From Sagittula stellata E-37 (lineage in GTDB: Bacteria; Pseudomonadota; Alphaproteobacteria; Rhodobacterales; Rhodobacteraceae), in the NCBI RefSeq assembly GCF_039724765.1, contig NZ_CP155729.1:992001-1056000 (forward strand): DNA of 64,000 nt, read 5' to 3'. Position numbers and translations under genes: made by a program. Within the stretch, counting starts at the first letter, position 1, and the number at the start of each line of letters is the position of its first letter. Below the pieces are notes generated by a model. It did no database searches. It saw nothing but the letters and a program-made list of their open reading frames with translations, and had not been told where the DNA came from. Below are positions 27,116 through 35,161 of this stretch, piece after piece.

Positions 27116-27478
27116 GCGTTTTCCCATTTCAGAAAAAATCGTTTTGTTCGAATTGTCGAAAGCCTGCGAGGAAGTTGACCGAAAGGCAAGGGCAGGGTTT
27201 CCGGACCCGGCTGGTATGGACGTTGGGCCTGATGTGGACCGCGTGCACACGCAGGCGTGATCGGCGATTTGTGCTGCGCCGCGGCAATTCGGTGAATTTT
27301 GGCGATCCGGGCGGGAAACCGGGAAATTGGCACCGTTCGATGGTTAACAACCGGCCGGTTCAGGGGGGCGAACCGGCCGGGACTCACCATAATAAATGGT
27401 TAACGGGGCGTGGTTGACGCCCCGTTCGGTCTGTTTCGACGATGTTCAGCCGATGCGGCATCCCCCGTTAAAAGGGTC
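27116..27478. promoter_or_regulatory. 363-bp intergenic region upstream of the methyltransferase pair
   Basis: No gene seen. It contains two copies of AACCGGCCGG (27349-27358, within a 12-bp palindrome, and 27371-27380), A+T-rich spots at 27120-27150 and 27388-27402 that could carry promoter elements, and a hairpin next to mcl1 (27402-27426). Confidence 0.5.
27402..27426 (-). terminator. hairpin downstream of mcl1
   Basis: A 9-bp perfect stem (27402-27410 with 27418-27426, arm AACGGGGCG) with a 7-base loop, about 53 bases after the mcl1 stop. On the minus strand it is followed by AACCATTTATT, a weak U-tract. Confidence 0.5.
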
Positions 27479-28438
27479 TCACATCCCGGCGATCAGATCG
27501 GCCTGCTTCACGATGACTTCTGCCTGCTTCATCGAGGCGATGTCGATCAGCTTGCCCTTGTAGGTCGTGGCGCCTTCGCCGCGCGCGGTGGCCTCCTGCA
27601 TGGCGGTCAGGATGGCGCGGGCGTCCTCCACCGCGGCGTCGGTGGGGGTGAAGACCTCGTTGGCCAGCGCGATCTGCTTGGGGTGGATGGCCCACTTGCC
27701 CACCATGCCCAGCGTGGCGGAACGCAGCGCCTGCGCGCGGAAGCCCTCGTCGTCCGAGAAGTCGCCGAACGGCCCGTCCACCGGCAGCACGCCATGGGTG
27801 CGGCAGGCGGCCACGATGGCGGCCTGCGCCCAGTGCCAGGGGTCCGACCAGTACTTCTGGCCCTCGCGGTGCATGTAGTAGTTTTCCTGCGTGCCGCCGA
27901 TACCTGTTGTGGCCATGCCCATGGAGGCCGCAAAATCTGCCGCGCCGAGGCTCATGGCTTCGAGGCGCGGAGAGGCGGCGGCGATCTCTTCGACATGGGC
28001 GATGCCGGCGGCGGTTTCGATGATGCACTCGAACCGGATGGGCTTCTTGCGGCCCTTCGCACGCTCGATGGAGGTGACGAGCGCGTCGACCGCATAGATA
28101 TCCGAGGCACAGCCCGCCTTGGGGATCATGATGCGGTCGATCCGCTCCGATCCCTGTTCCAGCAGGTCGACGACATCGCGATACCAGAACGGCGTATCGA
28201 GCCCGTTGATCCGCACCGAGAGGGTCTTCTTGCCCCAGTCGATATCGTGGGTGGCGGCGATCGTCTGCGCGCGCGCCTTGTCCTTGTCCCCAGGGGCAAC
28301 GGAATCTTCAAGGTCGATGTTTATGACGTCCGCAGCAGAGGCCGCCATCTTCTCGAACAGCGACTCGCGCGACCCGGGGCCGAACAACTGACAACGATTC
28401 GGAACGGCGGGCGCAATCGGTTGAAGTCGGAACGACAT
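27479..28438 (-). CDS. mcl1: L-malyl-CoA/beta-methylmalyl-CoA lyase
   Basis: HpcH/HpaI (citrate-lyase beta) family enzyme of 319 aa. In the ethylmalonyl-CoA pathway it cleaves beta-methylmalyl-CoA to glyoxylate and propionyl-CoA and also handles malyl-CoA. Visible features: N-terminal RCQLFGPGSRESLFEKM, the metal and substrate region INIDLEDSVAPGDK, IMIPKAG, FECIIETAAG (Glu metal ligand) and GKWAIHPKQ. Length and sequence fit the Rhodobacter Mcl1 group rather than citrate lyase. AAGGAG precedes the ATG by about 8 bases. A probable mcd lies in the same window. Confidence 0.9.
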   Translation of the reverse strand: MSFRLQPIAPAVPNRCQLFGPGSRESLFEKMAASAADVINIDLEDSVAPGDKDKARAQTIAATHDIDWGKKTLSVRINGLDTPFWYRDVVDLLEQGSERIDRIMIPKAGCASDIYAVDALVTSIERAKGRKKPIRFECIIETAAGIAHVEEIAAASPRLEAMSLGAADFAASMGMATTGIGGTQENYYMHREGQKYWSDPWHWAQAAIVAACRTHGVLPVDGPFGDFSDDEGFRAQALRSATLGMVGKWAIHPKQIALANEVFTPTDAAVEDARAILTAMQEATARGEGATTYKGKLIDIASMKQAEVIVKQADLIAGM

Positions 28439-28511
28439 GAGGAGGGGCTCCTTCGGTTGAGTAAGGAAATTGCGTGATCTTCGCGTGACGGGTTATTAAA
28501 TTACCGAATGC

Positions 28512-28561
28512 TGCGCAAGCAAAATGCGTGTGCCACGGTATGCAACGGTTTGTGCAATGCG
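28512..28561. promoter_or_regulatory. GCAA half-site cluster upstream of mcl1
   Basis: The 252-bp divergent gap between mcl1 and dgcN contains TGCGCAAGCAAAATGCG (28512-28528) and TGCAACGGTTTGTGCAATGCG (28541-28561), several GCAA/TTGC half-sites within 50 bp. A similar TTGC-N9-GCAA lies upstream of the mcd-like gene. Function as a shared operator is an inference. Confidence 0.3.
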
Positions 28562-28690
28562 AGATTCTTCGCCATTTTGCCGGTTTTTTCGCTGATTCTT
28601 GTCAGAATCTCCGTTTGTCCCATGTAATCGCAAGCTTGTTGCGGTGGATTGCGGCCATGATCCCCGCAAGACCGATTTGCGGAGACGACC

Positions 28691-29692
28691 ATGATTCAGA
28701 CGCCCTATCTTCTTTTCCTCGGCGATGCGCCGGACCCGCTGGCCGCAAAAGTGGCCCAGGGGATTCGCGACTGGCGGCCGGAGAACTGTGTCGGACAGTT
28801 GCGCATGGACGGCTGCAAGGCCGACATGAAACTGCCGGACATGACGCTGGAAGAGGCGAAGGCCGCCGGGGCGAAGACGCTGGTGATCGGCGTGGCCAAC
28901 CGGGGCGGCAAGATCTCGGCGGCGTGGAAGAAGGTGCTGGTCCAGGCGCTGGAGGAGGGCTTCGACCTCGCCTCCGGGCTGCACAATCTCCTGCGCAACG
29001 AGGCCGATCTCAAAGCGGTGGCGGAGGCGACCGGCCGGACCCTGCACGACGTGCGCGTACCGGTCGTGGAGTATCCGATCGCCGACGGCACGAAACGCAA
29101 GGGCAAGCGTGTGCTGGCCGTGGGCACCGACTGTTCGGTCGGCAAGATGTACACGGCGTTGGCGCTGGACAAGTCGATGCGCGAGGCGGGCATGAAGAGC
29201 ACGTTCCGCGCCACCGGCCAGACCGGCATCCTGATCACCGGCGACGGCGTGCCTCTGGACGCGGTGATCGCCGACTTCATGGCGGGGTCGATCGAATGGC
29301 TGTCGCCCGACAACGACGAGGACCACTGGGACGTGATCGAGGGGCAGGGCAGCCTGTTCCACGTGTCCTTCTCGGGCGTGACGCTGGCGTTGATCCACGG
29401 TGGCCAGCCCGACGCCCTGATCCTGTGCCACGAGCCGACCCGTACGCACATGCGCGGCCTGCCGGGCTATGCGCTCCCAACGCTGGAGCAGGTCCGCGAC
29501 GCGGCCCTGTCGATGGCGCAGGTGGCGAACCCGGACTGCAAGGTCGTGGGCGTGTCGATCAACACCCAGCACATGAGCGAGGAAGAGGCCGCGCGCTACT
29601 GTGCGGAGACCGAGGCACGCCTGGGCCTGCCCACGGTGGACCCGTTCCGCCACGGCGCCGACCGTCTGGCGCAGGCCCTGGCGGGGGTCTGA
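28691..29692 (+). CDS. dgcN: DUF1611-family protein, probable D-glutamate N-acetyltransferase
   Basis: Protein of 333 aa of the DUF1611 family. It has an N-terminal Rossmann-like domain and a C-terminal P-loop-like domain with VGTDCSVGKMYTALAL near residues 143-158. Marine bacteria use DgcN to N-acetylate D-glutamate, after which DgcA epimerises the product. The next gene is a DgcA-type epimerase, which supports the assignment. A CGGAGA ribosome-binding site precedes the ATG. Other P-loop roles have been proposed for this family, so the exact reaction rests on the pairing. Confidence 0.82.
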   Translation: MIQTPYLLFLGDAPDPLAAKVAQGIRDWRPENCVGQLRMDGCKADMKLPDMTLEEAKAAGAKTLVIGVANRGGKISAAWKKVLVQALEEGFDLASGLHNLLRNEADLKAVAEATGRTLHDVRVPVVEYPIADGTKRKGKRVLAVGTDCSVGKMYTALALDKSMREAGMKSTFRATGQTGILITGDGVPLDAVIADFMAGSIEWLSPDNDEDHWDVIEGQGSLFHVSFSGVTLALIHGGQPDALILCHEPTRTHMRGLPGYALPTLEQVRDAALSMAQVANPDCKVVGVSINTQHMSEEEAARYCAETEARLGLPTVDPFRHGADRLAQALAGV

Positions 29693-29700
29693 CACGGGGC

Positions 29701-29840
29701 CGGCGGGTGGGCCGGCCTTCGGCCGGACGCTCTTCCTTCGGAAATCGCCCCACCCACCGTCCCTTCAAGGTCTTCCGTCCCGGCGCCGTGCTGGTGTCCC
29801 GGACGGAGACGAGTATTTTCAAAGCGAAGAAACGGGGGGA
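29701..29840. repeat. intergenic repeat cluster between dgcN and dgcA
   Basis: Contains a hairpin CCGGCC-TTC-GGCCGG (29712-29726), the segment CGCTCTTCCTTCGG with CGCCCCACCCACCGTCCC (29728-29763), which matches a stretch near 46784-46820, and GAGTATTTTCAAAGCGAAGA (29812-29831), which matches 21464-21483. These are two different dispersed motifs in one 140-bp gap. Confidence 0.55.
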
Positions 29841-29846
29841 GTGCCC

Positions 29847-30809
29847 ATGATCGAGGTCAGGCGCGACGTCTTCCGCCTTGCGGAAGCCTTCACCATCAGC
29901 CGCGGATCGCGGACCGAAGCGCAGGTGCTGACGGTGTCCGTCAGCCGGGACGGGATCACCGGGCGGGGCGAATGTGTGCCTTATGCCCGTTACGACGAGA
30001 CGCTGGACAGTGTGGCTGCGGAGATCGCCGGCCTGCCGGAAGGGATCTCGCGGGCGGACCTGCAAGAGGCGCTGGAACCGGGGGCGGCCCGGAACGCGGT
30101 CGACTGTGCCTTGTGGGACCTTGAGGCGAAGGTGTCGGGCAGGCGGGCCTGGGAACTGGCCGGGCTTTCGGCGCCCGGGCCCGAGATCACCGCCTATACC
30201 CTGTCGCTGGACACGCCGGAACGGATGGAGGCCTCGGCCCGCAAGCATGCGCACCGGCCGCTTCTGAAGATCAAGCTCGGGACGCCCGACGACATGCCGC
30301 GGCTTGAAGCCGTGCGGCGCGGTGCGCCGGAGGCCCGGATCATCGTCGACGCCAACGAGGGGTGGAGCGCGGCGGTCTATGCCGATCTCGCGCCGCATCT
30401 CGTACGGCTTGGCGTTGCCCTGGTGGAGCAGCCCCTGCCTGCCGGGCAGGACGACGCGCTGATCGGGCTTGAGCGTCCTGTGCCGCTTTGTGCCGACGAA
30501 AGCTGCCATGACAGGGCGTCTCTCGCGGCGCTGAAGGGCAAGTACGACGTGGTCAACATCAAGCTCGACAAGACCGGTGGGCTGACCGAGGCACTGGCCC
30601 TGCGGGAAGCGGCGCTGGCCGAAGGCTACGGGATCATGGTCGGCTGCATGGTCGGGTCGTCTCTGGCAATGGCGCCCGCGGTTCTGGTCGCGCAGGGGGC
30701 CGGCGTGGTCGACCTCGACGGTCCGCTGTTGCTGGCCGAGGACCGCGATCCGCCGCTGACATACGACGCCGACGGTGTGCATCCGTCCGACGCGGCGCTT
30801 TGGGGCTGA
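29847..30809 (+). CDS. dgcA: enolase-superfamily epimerase, probable N-acetyl-D-glutamate racemase
   Basis: Enolase-superfamily enzyme of 320 aa (muconate-lactonising/dipeptide epimerase subgroup). Catalytic residues are visible: Lys141 and Lys143 in LLKIKLG, metal ligands Asp168 in VDANEGW, Glu194 in VEQPLP and Asp217 in ADES, and the second acid/base Lys239 in NIKLDK. Two lysines on opposite sides of the substrate carbon fit a racemase or epimerase. Directly after dgcN, it probably racemises N-acetyl-D-glutamate; an L-Ala-D/L-Glu epimerase role in murein recycling is the alternative. Confidence 0.85.
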   Translation: MIEVRRDVFRLAEAFTISRGSRTEAQVLTVSVSRDGITGRGECVPYARYDETLDSVAAEIAGLPEGISRADLQEALEPGAARNAVDCALWDLEAKVSGRRAWELAGLSAPGPEITAYTLSLDTPERMEASARKHAHRPLLKIKLGTPDDMPRLEAVRRGAPEARIIVDANEGWSAAVYADLAPHLVRLGVALVEQPLPAGQDDALIGLERPVPLCADESCHDRASLAALKGKYDVVNIKLDKTGGLTEALALREAALAEGYGIMVGCMVGSSLAMAPAVLVAQGAGVVDLDGPLLLAEDRDPPLTYDADGVHPSDAALWG

Positions 30810-30905
30810 GATGCGTCGGGGCGGTCGGGGGCAGACCTTCGGGCAGGCTGTTGCGTGGCGGCGGGTGACCCTGTCTCCGGCAGGGGGGCCGGGGCGCGGT
30901 ACTGC

Positions 30906-31508
30906 ATGGCCATGACGGGACCGCGAGGGGATACGGCCTGGGAGGTGCTGGAGACGCGCCTCTTGTCCGACAACTGGGCGCGGCTGACGACCTCGCTGCT
31001 GCGGGTGAGGCTGCGCGACGGAACGGTGCAGGAGCAGTGGCGCGAGGCCTACGACCGGGGCGACGGTGCGTGTATCCTGCCGTTCGATCCGGTACGCCGC
31101 CACGTCCTGCTGGGCCGGCAGTTTCGCTGGCCTGCGGCGCAGAACGGCGACGACCCCTTCCTCGTGGAGGCGGCGGCCGGACTGCTGGACGACGCGGCGC
31201 CTGAGGCCCGGATCCGTGCCGAGGCCCAGGAAGAGCTCGGCCTGACGCTCGACGTCCCGCGTTTTCTCTTCTCGCTCTACATGTCGCCGGGGTCGGTGAC
31301 GGAGCGTCTGCATTTCTTCTCGGCCACCTACGGCGCCACCGACGCGCAGGCGCGTTTCGGCGGGCTGCGGGAGGAGGGCGAGGAGATCGAAATTATGGAC
31401 ATCCCGCTGAAGGAGGCCTTGACCATGATCGAAGATGGCACCATCCGGGATGCAAAGACCGTGATCCTGCTGCAATATGCGGCACTGCACCTGATGCCGG
31501 AGGACTGA
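30906..31508 (+). CDS. Nudix hydrolase, NudK-like
   Basis: Nudix hydrolase of 200 aa. The Nudix helix is seen as AAAGLLDDAAPEARIRAEAQ followed by EELGL. It lacks one residue relative to the textbook Nudix box, but this is the same spacing I recall in NudK-type GDP-mannose hydrolases. C-terminal DAKTVILLQYAALH also fits that group. Two nearby ATGs (30906 and 30912) are possible starts. It sits 96 bases after dgcA and 3 bases before a D-amino-acid transaminase gene, so it is probably co-transcribed, though its relation to D-amino acids is unclear. Confidence 0.82.
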   Translation: MAMTGPRGDTAWEVLETRLLSDNWARLTTSLLRVRLRDGTVQEQWREAYDRGDGACILPFDPVRRHVLLGRQFRWPAAQNGDDPFLVEAAAGLLDDAAPEARIRAEAQEELGLTLDVPRFLFSLYMSPGSVTERLHFFSATYGATDAQARFGGLREEGEEIEIMDIPLKEALTMIEDGTIRDAKTVILLQYAALHLMPED

Positions 31509-31511
31509 CCC

Positions 31512-32375
31512 ATGACCCGCACCGTCTACGTGAACGGAGAGTTCCTGCCGGAGACCGAAGCCAAGGTCTCCATCTTCGACCGGGCCTTCCTGATGGCCGA
31601 CGGCGTGTACGAGGTGACCTCGGTGCTCGACGGCAAGCTGATCGATTTCGACGGTCATGCGGTGCGCCTCGAGCGGTCGCTGAACGAGTTGGACATCCGC
31701 TCTCCGATGACGAAGGAGCAGCTGCTGGAAATCCACCGCGAGCTGGTCGAGATGAACGGGATCGAGGACGGGCTTGTCTATCTTCAGATCACGCGCGGAG
31801 CGCCCGGAGACCGCGACTTCGTCTTCCCGGACCCGGAGACGACGGAACCGACGGTCGTCCTGTTCACCCAGAACAAACCCGGGCTGGCGGACAGCCCGGC
31901 GGCGAAGAAGGGGATGAAGGTCATCTCGATCGAGGATCAGCGCTGGGGCCGTCGTGACATCAAGACGGTGCAGCTTCTCTATCCGTCGATGGGCAAGATG
32001 ATGGCGAAGAAGGCCGGTGCCGACGACGCCTGGATGGTGATGGACGGCTACGTGACCGAGGGCACCTCGAACAACGCCTATTACATCAAGGGCAACACCA
32101 TTGTTACCCGCGCGCTGAGCAACGACATCCTGCACGGGATCACCCGCGCGGCGGTGCTGCGATTTGCGGCCGAGGCGCAGATGAAGGTGGAAGAGCGCAA
32201 CTTCACCATCGAAGAGGCGCAGCAGGCCGACGAGGCGTTCATCACGTCGGCATCCTCCTTCGTGATGCCGGTGGTGGAGATCGACGGGGTTCCCCTGGGC
32301 GATGGCCGGCCGGGACCGAAGGCGGCGCGCCTGCGGGAAATCTACCTTGAGGAAAGCCGCAAGGTCGCGGTCTGA
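31512..32375 (+). CDS. dat: D-amino-acid transaminase
   Basis: Fold-type IV PLP aminotransferase of 287 aa. PLP Lys151 lies in RRDIKTVQLL, and the phosphate-binding region is GYVTEGTSNNAYYI. N-terminal VYVNGEFLPETEAKVSIFDR and FLMADGVYEVT fit D-amino-acid transaminases rather than branched-chain aminotransferases. The enzyme would transfer amino groups from D-amino acids to 2-oxoglutarate, giving D-glutamate, which DgcN/DgcA encoded just upstream could convert to the L-form. 4-amino-4-deoxychorismate lyase is a related alternative, less likely from motif and context. Confidence 0.85.
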   Translation: MTRTVYVNGEFLPETEAKVSIFDRAFLMADGVYEVTSVLDGKLIDFDGHAVRLERSLNELDIRSPMTKEQLLEIHRELVEMNGIEDGLVYLQITRGAPGDRDFVFPDPETTEPTVVLFTQNKPGLADSPAAKKGMKVISIEDQRWGRRDIKTVQLLYPSMGKMMAKKAGADDAWMVMDGYVTEGTSNNAYYIKGNTIVTRALSNDILHGITRAAVLRFAAEAQMKVEERNFTIEEAQQADEAFITSASSFVMPVVEIDGVPLGDGRPGPKAARLREIYLEESRKVAV

Positions 32376-32379
32376 TTCA

Positions 32380-33579
32380 TCACTTGACGTAGGCGGCCGC
32401 GTGGCGTCCGGCCCAAAGGCCGGTGGCGAGGCAGGCTGTCAGGAGGTAGCCGCCGGTCGGCGCCTCCCAATCCAGCATTTCCCCGGCACAGAACGTGCCG
32501 GAAAGGCCCTTCAGCATCAGACCGGTGTCGAGCGCGTCGAACGGCACGCCCCCGGCGGTGGAGATCGCCTCGTCCATGTGGCGCAGCCCGGCGTGGCGGA
32601 TCGGCAGTGCCTTGACCAGTGCCGCCAGCGCCTCGGGTCCGTTCGGCAGGGGGCGCGCCATCTCCATCAAGAGGCCGAGCGCGGCAGGGGGCAGGCGGAG
32701 CGCCTTGCGCAGGGCGTTCGATTGGCTCTGCTTACCGCGCGGCCGCGACAGCCTTTGCGACAGAGCCTCGACGGTCACATCCGGCATCAGGTCAAGGGTC
32801 AGCGGGTGCCCGTCGCGCAGTGCGGGGGTCAGCGGATAGAGGCCGCCGCCCTCCAGCCCACGCCGCGAGATGACGGCTTCGCCGCGGTTTTCCAGCGTGC
32901 CCGCGCGGAACGTGACGTTCTTCAGCGGTTCGCCGAAGTGGCGCTCCATATGCGCGGACCACGCGACCAGCAGGCCTGCGTTCGACGGGGCGAATGGGGC
33001 GAGCGGGATGCCCTGCACACTTAGGAGGTCGGCCCATGCGCCGTCCGAGCCGAGCCGCGCCCAGCTCGCGCCGCCAAGGGCCAGAACGGTGGCGCCGGGG
33101 TGGAGGGTGCGGGGACCGTCGGGGGTATCGAAGCGGGGCGCCCCGGTCTCCCAGCCAGTCCAGCGCCAGCGGGTGTGGCGCTCCAGCCCCATCGTGTCGA
33201 GCCGCGCCAGCCATGCCCTGAGCAAGGGAGAGGCTTTCATGGCGGCAGGGAACAACCGTCCGGTGGAACCGGTAAAGCAGGGCTGACCCAGTCCTTCGGC
33301 CCAGCGGCGCACTTGGTCCGGACCGAATGCGTCCAGCATGGGCGTAAGCCACTGCGCACGTTCGCCGTAGGCGCGAAGGAAGGCGTCTTGGGGTTCGACC
33401 TTCGTCAGATTCAGTCCGGACTTGCCCGCCATGAGGAACTTGCGCGCAAGGGACGGCTTGGCCTCGGCCAGCGTGACGGGCACCCCGGCCGAGAGCAGCG
33501 CGTCGGCGGCCATCAGTCCGGCGGGGCCGCCGCCGATGACCAGCGCGAAGCGGTTCCGGGGAAAGGGCAGGGATGTCAT
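32380..33579 (-). CDS. HI0933/BaiN-type flavoprotein (TIGR03862 family)
   Basis: FAD-binding oxidoreductase of 399 aa. N-terminal dinucleotide motif VIGGGPAGLMAADALLSAG (residues 14-32), followed by GKSGLNLTKVE, and a C-terminal FAD-contact segment LSGTFCAGEMLDWEAPTGGY. The family is widespread, often called aminoacetone oxidase or NAD(P)/FAD-dependent oxidoreductase, without a settled role. It is convergent with the transaminase gene, with only 4 bases between stops. Confidence 0.88.
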   Translation of the reverse strand: MTSLPFPRNRFALVIGGGPAGLMAADALLSAGVPVTLAEAKPSLARKFLMAGKSGLNLTKVEPQDAFLRAYGERAQWLTPMLDAFGPDQVRRWAEGLGQPCFTGSTGRLFPAAMKASPLLRAWLARLDTMGLERHTRWRWTGWETGAPRFDTPDGPRTLHPGATVLALGGASWARLGSDGAWADLLSVQGIPLAPFAPSNAGLLVAWSAHMERHFGEPLKNVTFRAGTLENRGEAVISRRGLEGGGLYPLTPALRDGHPLTLDLMPDVTVEALSQRLSRPRGKQSQSNALRKALRLPPAALGLLMEMARPLPNGPEALAALVKALPIRHAGLRHMDEAISTAGGVPFDALDTGLMLKGLSGTFCAGEMLDWEAPTGGYLLTACLATGLWAGRHAAAYVK

Positions 33580-33677
33580 GTCCCCTGCTTACCCGCGCCG
33601 CGCGCGGCAGGACAGAGGGTACGCGGGCTTGATCCCGGCAAAGTCCCGGCCAGATCATCGGGGTGAAAGGACCCCAT

Positions 33678-33971
33678 ATGGCCGATCCGATCTGTCCCCT
33701 GTGCCTGCGCCCCATCCCGCCCGAGGCAAGGCAGAGCCTGCACCACCTGATCCCTAAGCTGAAAGGCGGGAAGGGCGGGCCGACCGTGCTGTTGCACCAG
33801 ATCTGCCATTCGGAAATCCACGCCCGTTTCACCGAAGCGGAACTGGCTCGGGACCTCGATACCGTGGACAAGCTGCGCGCGCACCCGGATCTCGCGGGTT
33901 TCCTGAAGTGGGTGGCGAAGCGCCCGCCCGCTTTCCACAGCCGCTCTGCCGGGGGGCGGCGCAAGCGCTGA
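33678..33971 (+). CDS. small HNH-like protein, 97 aa
   Basis: Protein of 97 aa with an HNH-nuclease-like zinc and metal arrangement: CPLCLRPIPPEARQSLHHLIP followed by VLLHQICHSEIHARF, that is a CxxC knuckle, a His-His pair and a second Cys-His pair. Such small HNH proteins are common near housekeeping genes and their role is uncertain. AAAGGA lies upstream; a GTG at 33663 is an alternative start. Confidence 0.75.
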   Translation: MADPICPLCLRPIPPEARQSLHHLIPKLKGGKGGPTVLLHQICHSEIHARFTEAELARDLDTVDKLRAHPDLAGFLKWVAKRPPAFHSRSAGGRRKR

Positions 33972-34031
33972 TCTTGCGCGTTGCCGGGTCAGCGGCTACC
34001 CCTCGGAGCGGAAGCAAGCAGGGGGCGGGCC

Positions 34032-34418
34032 ATGCACATCTATCCCATCCGGGTCTACTACGAAGACACCGACATGGCGGGGATCGTCTACCACGCCAAC
34101 TATCTCAAATACATCGAACGGGCGCGGTCTGACTGGGTGCGCGAGCAGGGGCTCGACCAGAATGCCATGCGCGAGGAGGATGGGATCGTCTTCGTCGTGC
34201 GCCGGATCGAGGCCGATTACCTCGCCACCGCGAAGTTCGACGACCGGCTGGAGGTGCGCACAACCGTGCGGAGCGTCACCGGTGTCCGGCTCGTTATGTC
34301 GCAGGACGTGATGCGCGGCGAAGAGCTTGTGTTCCGGGCAGAGGTGACGGCGGTTTGCGTGACCTCGGACGGCCACCCGGTGCGTCTGCCAGAGGCGTTG
34401 CGCCTCAAGGTTCACTGA
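34032..34418 (+). CDS. ybgC: Tol-Pal-associated acyl-CoA thioesterase
   Basis: Hotdog-fold thioesterase of 128 aa, first gene of the Tol-Pal block. The active-site motif YYEDTDMAGIVYHANYLKY is present, with the catalytic Asp in the conserved position. It hydrolyses acyl-CoA or acyl-ACP and is thought to affect membrane phospholipids alongside the Tol system. Its stop codon lies inside a hairpin shared with the convergent gene. Confidence 0.93.
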   Translation: MHIYPIRVYYEDTDMAGIVYHANYLKYIERARSDWVREQGLDQNAMREEDGIVFVVRRIEADYLATAKFDDRLEVRTTVRSVTGVRLVMSQDVMRGEELVFRAEVTAVCVTSDGHPVRLPEALRLKVH

Positions 34419-34440
34419 CCCGCGCGATTGCGGGTCAGTG
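34413..34440. terminator. bidirectional hairpin overlapping two stop codons
   Basis: An 11-bp perfect stem (34413-34423 with 34430-34440, arm CACTGACCCGC) and 6-base loop. The TGA of ybgC (34416-34418) is in the left arm, and the TGA of the convergent minus-strand gene (34437-34435) is in the right arm, at symmetric positions. There is no T-run. It probably ends or stabilises both transcripts. Confidence 0.65.
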
Positions 34441-34947
34441 CGACTGGTCCGGCAACCGGTAGCGGGAGTGAAACTCTGCCCCGCCGCCGCCGGGTGCGGT
34501 GTGAATGACGATCTTCCAGGGTTTCCCGCTGCCGGGGGCGCTTTCGTGAAGCACGACACGTGCGTATCCCAACGCATCGGCGGCGATGTGGCCGAACAGG
34601 TAGAGGTTCATCATGAACCGCGAACGTGCCCCTGAAGGGCTGGGCGAGATCAACGTCATCTGCCGGTCCGACGCATCGGCGATCATGATGGGCTCGTCCA
34701 GGCGGGCAATGGCTGCGTCCACCTCGCGCGCTACGTGCGCCATGGTCGGTCGGTCGGGCCGGGCGCTGCGGACGGCATTGGCACTGTGATCTGCCGCAAG
34801 CGCATAGGCCGATTCCGCCATGAACAGTTCCGCGTCGTGCCGCCCGAGGTGCGCCTCGTAGACCTCGGCGACGTTGTCCAGAACCGTGCGCAGGTAAGGC
34901 TTGTGCTGATCCGGCCCGTGTGCCGCGGGCTGGCTGGTTTCCCTCAT
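34435..34947 (-). CDS. hypothetical protein between ybgC and tolQ
   Basis: Soluble protein of 170 aa that I do not recognise. N-terminal half is helical (RTVLDNVAEVYEAHLGRHDAE); the second half has strands such as MTLISPSPSGARSRFMMNLY and WKIVIHTAPGGGGAEFHSRY. No signal peptide or membrane segment. GGAGGA precedes the ATG. It is on the opposite strand to the surrounding Tol-Pal genes and convergent with ybgC, so it breaks the usual ybgC-tolQ adjacency. Confidence 0.7.
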   Translation of the reverse strand: MRETSQPAAHGPDQHKPYLRTVLDNVAEVYEAHLGRHDAELFMAESAYALAADHSANAVRSARPDRPTMAHVAREVDAAIARLDEPIMIADASDRQMTLISPSPSGARSRFMMNLYLFGHIAADALGYARVVLHESAPGSGKPWKIVIHTAPGGGGAEFHSRYRLPDQSH

Positions 34948-35161
34948 GGTGTCCTCCCTCGGCCGATCTTGCCGCACACCGGCAGTAATCTGAACAGGCT
35001 GACCGCGTAAATCCGTTATTTTCATCATCGGTGGCAGGGATTCGCGCATGCACGGCGTGCCGTGGCGCGGAATCGCCAAACCCGTGGCCAATGGCCTGTA
35101 TTTCCGTTACATGTGTGGCAAATCAGAGCCCCAACAGGGCCGACAACGAAAGAGCAGGTTC

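Noticed and set aside
34948..35161. Small frames in the tolQ leader
   Set aside because: The frame is continuous with tolQ, but the residues before the tolQ ATG are not TolQ-like; the gap more likely holds the tolQ promoter.
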